A stretch of 11,800 bases of DNA from Pseudomonadota bacterium (GTDB lineage Bacteria > Pseudomonadota > Alphaproteobacteria > Rhizobiales > Aestuariivirgaceae): positions 1 to 11,800 of the forward strand of contig JAEKFU010000612.1 of assembly GCA_016522385.1 (NCBI GenBank), in the 5' to 3' direction. Position numbers and translations under genes: made by a program. The first letter of the stretch is position 1; each line of letters starts with the position of its first letter. The notes under the pieces were generated by a model. That model was not told where the DNA came from. It made no database searches and saw nothing but the letters and a program-made list of their open reading frames with translations. This document shows positions 7,104 to 11,800 of the stretch, piece after piece.

Positions 7104-7144
7104 CCTCCGATAGGCTTCGACCACGGAGGTTAGGAAAGCCTATC
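7104..7144. repeat. Two interleaved inverted repeats (pseudoknot-like or mutually exclusive stems)
   Basis: CCTCCG (7104-7109) pairs with CGGAGG (7124-7129). ATAGGCTT (7110-7117) pairs with AAGCCTAT (7136-7143), extendable by G7109-C7144. The halves alternate A-B-A'-B', so an RNA copy could fold as an H-type pseudoknot or switch between two hairpins. The halves A and B touch, with 6-nt loops elsewhere. Confidence 0.4.
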
Positions 7145-7374
7145 TGAAATCACGCCAGGCCAGGGGTCGGTCTGAACTGAAATATGCGCACTCCGCGGCT
7201 TGATTGGACTTTGTGCCTTCATGGGCAATGGCAATCCGACCAACCGGGAACGGCTGCCACCTATCTGATAACGAGTGCGTTGTGTGCAGATGTAAGACCG
7301 CACGCGATCTTTAATAGTTGCACGCCTGCTCCTCCACTTTGGATATCAATTACAAAAGATAGCATTAGCGTTAG

Positions 7375-7386
7375 TGTTAATTAACA
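7375..7386. promoter_or_regulatory. 12-bp AT-rich perfect palindrome upstream of the ATP-grasp gene
   Basis: TGTTAATTAACA is a perfect palindrome about 80 nt before the ATP-grasp ATG, in an AT-rich stretch. It could be a regulator site. A few such palindromes are expected by chance in a window of this size. Confidence 0.25.
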
Positions 7387-7465
7387 AGACATATTGGAAC
7401 GAGGAGTGCATAATGACATCATAGTCTCGAGCTCAACGCATCTGTTAATATCTGATTGAAACAAG

Positions 7466-8674
7466 ATGGAAATCATAGGAAAGATTGATCCGAGGACGAC
7501 TGTATTGATTGCTGGTTTATGGGTTAATGGCGCAGCACTTCTGAGAAACCTCTCGAGAAAGAAGTATATGGTTTGCGGCATCACCCATTCAGCGCAATCT
7601 CCCGGACTCTATTCGGGCCATGGATCGAAAGTGATTTGCCCCGATCCATCCGTCGACCACGAAGGATGGGTGCGTGCAGTTATCGAAATTGCGGGGCATT
7701 GCGATCAAAAGCCGGTCATTATTCCTCTCTCCGACGCCTATGTGCTAGCACTTGATCGTTCAGCTGATGAATTACGGCCCTATGTCCGCTTCCATGGATT
7801 TGGTGATGGGTTGCGCACCCGTCTGACTTCTAAGCGGTCAACCTTTGAAATGGCAGCGGCCTGCAACTTTCCGTCGCCCACTACTGTCTATATTGAAGAC
7901 AGCAGTCAGCTTCGCAGCCTTTGGCGGCAGGTGAGGGCGCCAATCGTGATAAAGCCGGAATTCTCCAAGCACTGGCGAACGCCGGCCGCAGTCGAAGCGA
8001 TCGGTTTCCAGAAGGCTATCATTGCTGAATCCGAACAGGAACTCGTCGCTGTTTTTGACCGCGTGCGTCCCTTGACTTCACAACTTATCGCGCAGGAATT
8101 CATTCCGGGCCCAGATCAGAATCTCCTCTATTGGGCTGGATATGTTGGATCCGATGGACGGGTCGGTGGTCGTATCGTCGGTCGAAAGTTGAGAGTGTAT
8201 CCCATCCATTTGGGCTCGGCTTCGTTTGTCCAACTCGTGGATATGCCGGAGGTCGAGGACAATTGCGAAAGGTTTTTGTCGTCCATCGGATATCGGGGCA
8301 TTTGTGGCATCGAATTAAAGCTCGATGAAAGGGATGGTATCGCCAAACTCGTTGAGGTTAATCCACGTTACGGGCTTTGGGATGACGTCGGCGTTGCAGA
8401 AGGCGTTGATCTGGCTGAAGAAGCCATCCTTGCGGCGTACGGACAGAGGACTCAGCCGCGTCGTTCAAACCTTTTTCGGCAGAAGTGGGTTAATGTGGAA
8501 AAGGATCTTAAGGCTTTTTTGAAGTATCGCGCAGAAGGCTCGCTTGGTCTTGGAGAATGGCTCGCCACTTTGACCCCGCCCATCACAGTTAACGACCTGC
8601 CGATGCTTTCCGACCGACCCTACTTTCGTCGCAACATCCTTTCCATGCTGAAGGCCTCACGAAAGCTCTGGTGA
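7466..8674 (+). CDS. ATP-grasp superfamily carboxylate-amine ligase-like protein
   Basis: A 402-residue protein. The N-terminus (TTVLIAGLWVNGAALLRNL) looks like a Rossmann-type pre-ATP-grasp domain. The ATP-grasp part shows a lysine in I-V-I-K163-P-E-F, E211 in QEFIPG at the hinge, E283 in GIELKLD and E297/N299 in VEVNPRYG, which are the usual nucleotide and Mg2+ ligands. Such enzymes activate a carboxylate as acyl-phosphate and join it to an amine or similar nucleophile. This fold class includes D-aspartate ligase-like and carbamoyl-phosphate-synthase-like proteins and is often found in surface-polysaccharide or peptide tailoring loci. No partner gene is adjacent that would tell the substrate. 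No clear Shine-Dalgarno sequence precedes ATG 7466. It looks slightly less GC-rich than the operon to the left, consistent with separate acquisition. Confidence 0.85.
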   Translation: MEIIGKIDPRTTVLIAGLWVNGAALLRNLSRKKYMVCGITHSAQSPGLYSGHGSKVICPDPSVDHEGWVRAVIEIAGHCDQKPVIIPLSDAYVLALDRSADELRPYVRFHGFGDGLRTRLTSKRSTFEMAAACNFPSPTTVYIEDSSQLRSLWRQVRAPIVIKPEFSKHWRTPAAVEAIGFQKAIIAESEQELVAVFDRVRPLTSQLIAQEFIPGPDQNLLYWAGYVGSDGRVGGRIVGRKLRVYPIHLGSASFVQLVDMPEVEDNCERFLSSIGYRGICGIELKLDERDGIAKLVEVNPRYGLWDDVGVAEGVDLAEEAILAAYGQRTQPRRSNLFRQKWVNVEKDLKAFLKYRAEGSLGLGEWLATLTPPITVNDLPMLSDRPYFRRNILSMLKASRKLW

Positions 8675-8898
8675 ATGTGTCTTGTGGACGGGCAAAGGGA
8701 AGTTTCCCCTAAATGGCAGCAAGACCTTTGGTAATTCGTGTATAGAAGAAAACCTGAGTTGGTGGACGTCGCTGCGGAAATATCGGTCAAAGAGGCCACC
8801 AAACCCCAATTGTGTCTTGCTGGCCAGCGGACAACCCGGCCCAAATCTGATACGTAGTGTTTTGAAAATCGAATGAAAGGCCTGGGAGTAGAGCCTGT

Positions 8899-9603
8899 GT
8901 GAAGTGGTTATCCACCATCCTTGGCGCGGTGCTGTGCCTGATCGTGCCAAGTGCGGCACTCGGGTTAAGCTGCGCGCGGCCGAACCTAGACATTTCCACC
9001 ATCGATGCCGCCATCATGATTTTTGAGGGGACTGCAGGCCGGAAGCGCTCACTCGATCATCGCGAACGAGTGGCCGTCAGGAGTCACGCCATAAAAGGAA
9101 AAGGCGGCAGCATCGAGGACCTCAAGGCCTACAGTTTTACGGTGACTAGGGGTTGGAAAGGTGCTGTGTCTGGGCAGAGTGTCGATGTCCTGTTCAACAG
9201 CCATTGGGGAGATGGCTTCTCCGCGGGAGAGGGCTACCTAGTGGTCAGCCCACAACGAGTTGAAAATCTTTTCTGGTCGCCGCTTTGCGGTCACACTATC
9301 GATCTGAAGCACGCAGCCAAGTTTGGCGATCTCGTTACGCTGGAGAGGGTGGTCGGTATTGGCCATCACATGAAAGTTGGGATGGCGGATCGTAAGTGCA
9401 GACGCGCGCAAGACTGCACCTTTGTGCAAACGCATTGTGGTGCGTGCAGCTGTGGCTCACCGGTCGCAAAGTCAGCGGCCAGGCGTTACGAAACCCGGTT
9501 TGAAAAACTGTGTGCGGTCGTTCGTGTAGCCGAGCGTTGCGAAATGGATTGCCCACCTCTCTCGCCATCCTGTGCCGCGGGATACTGTGAAGCGCCTGAT
9601 TAG
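8899..9603 (+). CDS. Secreted Cys-rich protein with N-terminal OB/TIMP-like region, function unknown
   Basis: A 234-residue protein starting at GTG 8899 with GGGAG 8 nt upstream. Residues 1-22 form a signal peptide (K-W then hydrophobic core, likely cut after A-L-G). The mature protein begins near L-S-C25. Residues 25-130 resemble the TIMP/netrin-like OB fold seen in many bacterial secreted proteins: an early Cys25, FEG near 42-44, YSFTVTRGWKG (78-88), a G-x-x-Y-L-V strand (110-115) and Cys130, which could pair with Cys25. Residues 167-230 hold eleven cysteines (167, 173, 180, 183, 185, 205, 214, 218, 225, 230 and the first at 130 just before), as in a compact disulfide-rich domain ending near the C-terminus. 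It is not a lipoprotein because the lipobox is missing. The role is unknown; the resemblance to TIMP is structural guesswork. Confidence 0.8.
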   Translation: MKWLSTILGAVLCLIVPSAALGLSCARPNLDISTIDAAIMIFEGTAGRKRSLDHRERVAVRSHAIKGKGGSIEDLKAYSFTVTRGWKGAVSGQSVDVLFNSHWGDGFSAGEGYLVVSPQRVENLFWSPLCGHTIDLKHAAKFGDLVTLERVVGIGHHMKVGMADRKCRRAQDCTFVQTHCGACSCGSPVAKSAARRYETRFEKLCAVVRVAERCEMDCPPLSPSCAAGYCEAPD

Positions 9604-10222
9604 CGTCTATTGAGGTTTTGTACGTCGGTTGCGGCAACGGAAGACATGCAATCGAGATGGCGATGAGAGGCTACCGCGTTGTCGGTATCGACATTGCCGC
9701 AGATTACCTTAAGGAAGCCAAAAATCGGGCCAAATTGGCAGGCGCGTCAGTGGAGTTCAGGTTGCAGAGAGCTTCGCGGATCGTTTTGAGGACGCCAGCT
9801 ATGACATTGTCATCGCCTTTAATCACACCCTTGGGTTCATGGACGAGCATGGACTTGATCTCCAGTTCGTGCGGCTTGCACGGGCGCTGCGCCCTGAAGG
9901 AAATCTTTTGCTGAAGACAGCCGGACCGCAATTCTTGCCCAATCCAGATTCTCAAACGATCAAGAATTTGGTGGAAAAGGCGGGGATCTTTATCCTGTCT
10001 GAGAAACGAATTCACAAACGTGTCCGCATCGAACACTGCATTGTTATCGACACACTGAAAAACGAGATCATTGAGTACCGCGAGGAACAAAGAGCATTTT
10101 CACGCAGCGACGTCGTGAACCTTCTTCGGCGAGCGGGCTTTCAAACCGTCGAGTGCTTGAAAGATCTCGCTGGCAATCTTGCATCTGACAAGGAATTTGG
10201 CATTTACGTCTGTGCAACATAA
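9600..10222 (+). pseudogene. SAM-dependent class I methyltransferase remnant, 5'-truncated and frameshifted
   Basis: The first part (frame of 9618) encodes E-V-L-Y-V-G-C-G-N-G-R-H-A then GYRVVGIDIAADYL, which is motif I and the end of beta-2 of a Rossmann methyltransferase. It continues in register to VEFR, about 9750-9761. The sequence then makes sense only in the frame of 9764 onward: AESFADRFEDASYDIVIAFN, LARALRPEGNLLLK and, near the end, a DVVNLLRRAGF motif and TAA at 10220-10222. One lost base near 9759-9764 explains the switch. Upstream, the frame closes at TGA 9597-9599, so the 40-60 residues normally before motif I are missing; the region is occupied by the end of the Cys-rich gene. 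The usual Asp of motif I (V-L-D-x-G) is Tyr here. No slippery site suggests programmed frameshifting. Confidence 0.8.
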
Positions 10223-10247
10223 CCTGCGGGCATGAAGCGAATTTGGC

Positions 10248-11123
10248 ATGAAGCATCGACCAGATTCAGCGAGTGACCGCATGTCGAGATATGCAATTCT
10301 GAACGAAATCCGCAATCTGGATCCGGAAAAGGATCATCAGCGAATTGTCTTTCTCTCGACTTGCTTTGAGTTCCCGTTCGACACAACACGCGCTTTGGAG
10401 TTCGCGCTGTTCCGAACGTTCTGCGTTCCCAGCATATCGTCGCTGCTTGATCGAACTGGAGAATTTCAGAACCGGGCCGAGAAACGCTACGACGATACAG
10501 ACATCATCATCAGCGAATTGATGGAGTGCGGTTACACCAGCGAGCGGGGCAAACGTGCTCTGGCGCGAATGAACAAGTTGCACGGCCGGTTCAACATAGC
10601 CAACGATGACTTCCTCTATGTCCTTTCCACTTTTATCTATGAACCGATACGTTGGAACGAGCGCTTCGGCTGGCGGCCGATGTGCGAGGAAGAGCGACTC
10701 GGCATGTTTTATTTCTGGCGTGAACTAGGCCGCCGAATGAACATCAAATATATACCTGAAAACAGCGAATCCTTTGAGCGCTTCAACCGGCAGTATGAGC
10801 AGCAGAATTTCCGCCATACCGAGGCGAACCACCGCGTCGGCACCGCCACAGTAGAGCTGTTTGTCGGGTGGTTTCCTGGCTTGCTGTCACCTGTCGTCCG
10901 ATCCGCGATATGTGCGCTGCTGGACCCACCGGTAATAGAGGCTTTTGGTTTTCGCGACCCACACCGGCTCATGCGATGGCTTGTCCCTGCGGTCTTGCGG
11001 CTGCGTGCTCGGGTGCTGCGCTGGCTCCCGCCGCGCCGCCGGCCGCGGCTGCGCACTAAGATGACGCGTCCGTCGTATCCCAATGGTTATACGATTGAGC
11101 AGCTTGGGCCGCCTGAGGTGTAA
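10248..11123 (+). CDS. MpaB/latex-clearing-protein-like oxygenase family protein (DUF2236)
   Basis: A 291-residue protein with features of the DUF2236 family: ILNEIRNLDPEKDHQRIV (17-34), RTGEFQNRAEKRYDDTD (69-85), MNKLHGRFNIANDD (108-121) with His112 and Asp120/121, YVLSTFIYEPIRW (124-136) and FGWRP (140-144). The family includes b-type haem rubber oxygenase Lcp and the fungal MpaB; most bacterial members have no known substrate. A haem-binding His and the acidic pair are inferred from the conserved block, not proven. The C-terminus is strongly basic (RLRARVLRWLPPRRRPRLR, 251-269). ATG 10281 (residue 12, MSRYAILNEI) is a plausible alternative start, with GAG 7 nt upstream, and fits the start of related proteins better. 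The gene follows the methyltransferase remnant by 25 nt. Confidence 0.85.
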   Translation: MKHRPDSASDRMSRYAILNEIRNLDPEKDHQRIVFLSTCFEFPFDTTRALEFALFRTFCVPSISSLLDRTGEFQNRAEKRYDDTDIIISELMECGYTSERGKRALARMNKLHGRFNIANDDFLYVLSTFIYEPIRWNERFGWRPMCEEERLGMFYFWRELGRRMNIKYIPENSESFERFNRQYEQQNFRHTEANHRVGTATVELFVGWFPGLLSPVVRSAICALLDPPVIEAFGFRDPHRLMRWLVPAVLRLRARVLRWLPPRRRPRLRTKMTRPSYPNGYTIEQLGPPEV

Positions 11124-11147
11124 ATGCTGTTACTCGCCGCAATCAAA

Positions 11148-11162
11148 GCGTTGTGCCAACGC
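11148..11162. terminator. Small hairpin after the DUF2236 gene
   Basis: GCGTTG (11148-11153) and CAACGC (11157-11162) pair over a 3-nt loop, 25 bases after the stop codon. There is no U-tract. A weak candidate for the end of the transcript. Confidence 0.25.
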
Positions 11163-11280
11163 CAGCATGTATTTATGTCCAAGAACATGGCGGACATGGG
11201 CCAGGCTGGACGCGAGAACTGCGCTGGCTCCACACTCCCGGTGTATACGTCTACGTGCGGACTGTTCAATCGGTAGCTGG

Positions 11281-11451
11281 TCAAAGCCCCTCTACAAGAT
11301 TGCCGGCCAGCAGAACCAGATACGCAAGGACCGCAAGTTCGAACGCGTAAGTGCTAGCAACGGGGACGGCAAGAAATGTCGCTGAGACCGCAACGACGAT
11401 AAGAAGCACGGACAGCAAACACACCAAGTCGGTGGGTGCGCTTAGGTTCAT
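11281..11451 (-). CDS. Small two-helix membrane protein, function unknown
   Basis: A 56-residue protein beginning MNLSAPTDLV. I chose ATG 11451 because GGGAGG (11463-11458, within GGAGGGAGG) lies 6 nt upstream, a near-ideal ribosome binding site. The same frame could start at 11514, but that would translate through a terminator-like hairpin and has no such site. Two hydrophobic helices are evident: about residues 9-31 (LVCLLSVLLIVVAVSATFL core) and 34-53 (YAFELAVLAYLVLLAG). It is therefore an inner-membrane hairpin protein. I recognise no family. It is on the strand opposite to the upstream genes and converges on DUF2236. Low risk of being spurious given the strong start signal and hydrophobic pattern. 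Confidence 0.65.
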   Translation of the reverse strand: MNLSAPTDLVCLLSVLLIVVAVSATFLAVPVASTYAFELAVLAYLVLLAGNLVEGL

Positions 11452-11465
11452 GGCAAACCTCCCTC

Positions 11466-11494
11466 CAAACAAAAAGCGGCCCGAAAAGGCCGCC
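11466..11494 (-). terminator. Intrinsic-terminator-like hairpin in the leader of the small membrane protein gene
   Basis: On the minus strand GCGGCC (11493-11488) and GGCCGC (11481-11476) form a GC-only stem over a 6-nt loop (TTTTCG), followed by TTTTTGTTTG (11475-11466). This is a good rho-independent terminator reading left. It ends just before GGAGGGAGG of the small gene, so it either ends an incoming transcript or acts as an attenuator. Confidence 0.6.
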
Positions 11495-11587
11495 AAGATT
11501 GTCACTCCTATCAACTATTTCAGTTGCGGTTTCACACCATCTTGTCCGTCCCGAGCCCTCCGGGAGAATGCTCTATTGCTATTAACA

Positions 11588-11606
11588 TTAGACTTTAGTC
11601 TAAAGT
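11588..11606. promoter_or_regulatory. TetR-type palindromic operator candidate
   Basis: TTAGAC (11588-11593) and GTCTAA (11598-11603) form an inverted repeat with 4-nt spacer, and ACTTTAG (11592-11598) and CTAAAGT (11600-11606) form a second, overlapping one. The TAGAC-n4-GTCTA layout is common for TetR-family repressor sites. It lies about 137 nt upstream of the small membrane protein ATG. No regulator gene starts nearby inside the window. Confidence 0.5.
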
Positions 11607-11724
11607 GAGTCAATCTGCGAAAGGCTGAAAGGAACAAGCAGCGGCTCACTGCGTAGTGCGTGAGGATTTCAGAACTGGATTGATGCTGTATTAGGGTCTG
11701 TTGAGATTCAGGTTGTGGCGCTAG

Positions 11725-11766
11725 AGCGTGTCTTTCTCAAATGGTTCCATTTGAGAAAGACACGCT
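11725..11766. repeat. 20-bp perfect inverted repeat (palindromic extragenic element or element end)
   Basis: The arm beginning AGCGTGTCTTTCTC (11725) is matched perfectly over 20 bp by the complementary arm ending GAGAAAGACACGCT (11766), with only TT between. Such length cannot be chance. There is no U-tract beyond it. It resembles repeated palindromic elements scattered between genes in alphaproteobacteria, preceded here by CTAG; a bidirectional terminator is the alternative. Confidence 0.75.
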
Positions 11767-11800
11767 ACTAGTTACATATTCGCGCGCATGTCATGGCGTC

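Larger units (their letters stand above)
6174..7465. other. Long intergenic region without a supported gene
   Basis: About 1.3 kb separates the divergent ligase and ATP-grasp genes. Short frames occur on both strands, but none gives a recognisable protein together with a good start site. The left part should contain the promoter of the ligase operon, although I could not pick clear -35/-10 boxes. A small perfect hairpin lies at 6379-6395 (7-bp stem, 3-nt loop). From about 6854 to 7144 there is a run of hairpins. From about 7340 the sequence becomes AT-rich, as expected for a promoter region of the ATP-grasp gene. The stretch may be the remains of a mobile element or accessory DNA, but no terminal repeats or transposase fragments were recognised. 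Confidence 0.5.

Noticed and set aside
6893..7147. 84-residue plus-strand frame and a 79-residue minus-strand frame in the structured intergenic tract
   Set aside because: Neither shows a known domain; the hairpins run through them. They might be gene debris but cannot be named.
8697..8708. GGGAA/TTCCC inverted repeat after the ATP-grasp gene
   Set aside because: Five base pairs with a 2-nt loop and no U-tract is too weak for a terminator.
8657..8959. 100-residue minus-strand frame across the gap between the ATP-grasp and Cys-rich genes
   Set aside because: It overlaps the ends of both genes, has no ribosome binding site of note and no recognised motif.
11124..11273. 49-residue frame starting right after the DUF2236 stop codon
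   Set aside because: GAGGTG is only 3 nt from its ATG, composition is not protein-like and it ends in random-looking sequence; not enough to call a gene.

Overview
The window reads like a chromosomal segment of a Gram-negative, probably alphaproteobacterial, organism. That placement is an inference from fairly GC-rich coding sequence and the gene families present (XRE-cupin regulator, PhnZ-like HD protein, proteobacterial-type sulfotransferase, MpaB/DUF2236 protein). No rRNA, tRNA, CRISPR array or intact transposase was seen.

Left part (1-6173). The end of an XRE-cupin regulator (3-359, plus) converges on a compact minus-strand gene set that runs leftward from about 6173. In transcription order it encodes: an AMP-forming ligase with a carrier-protein domain fused to its C-terminus (6173-4317); an MBOAT membrane acyltransferase (4296-3145); a 45-residue single-pass microprotein ending in an FxYxxI motif (3114-2977); a PAPS-type sulfotransferase (2964-2035); a membrane-anchored SGNH/DltD-like protein (2042-1110); and an HD-domain protein of the PhnZ-like class (1031-408). 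Spacings are 20, 30 and 12 nt, then an 8-nt overlap, then about 78 nt. The first five genes contain every element of a Dlt-type envelope acylation machine (DltA+DltC fused, DltB, DltX, DltD), with a sulfotransferase inserted between the DltX-like and DltD-like genes. The likely flow is: activate an acid as adenylate, load it on the fused carrier, pass it through the MBOAT protein to the microprotein Tyr, then let the SGNH protein move it to an envelope polymer. The sulfotransferase may sulfate the cargo or the acceptor. The microprotein is the most informative item because it is short enough to be missed by ordinary gene calling.

Middle part (6174-7465). About 1.3 kb has no gene I can support. 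It holds several hairpins, a pair of interleaved inverted repeats (7104-7144) and AT-rich sequence before the next gene, and looks like decayed or accessory DNA.

Right part (7466-11800). Plus-strand genes: a stand-alone ATP-grasp ligase (7466-8674), a secreted Cys-rich protein (8899-9603), a truncated and frameshifted SAM methyltransferase remnant (9600-10222) and an MpaB/DUF2236 oxygenase-like protein (10248-11123). They do not form an obvious pathway. Near the right edge, a minus-strand 56-residue two-helix membrane protein (11451-11281) is preceded by a terminator-like hairpin whose U-tract abuts its ribosome binding site. Further upstream is a TetR-type palindrome (11588-11606). The window ends with a 20-bp perfect inverted repeat (11725-11766).
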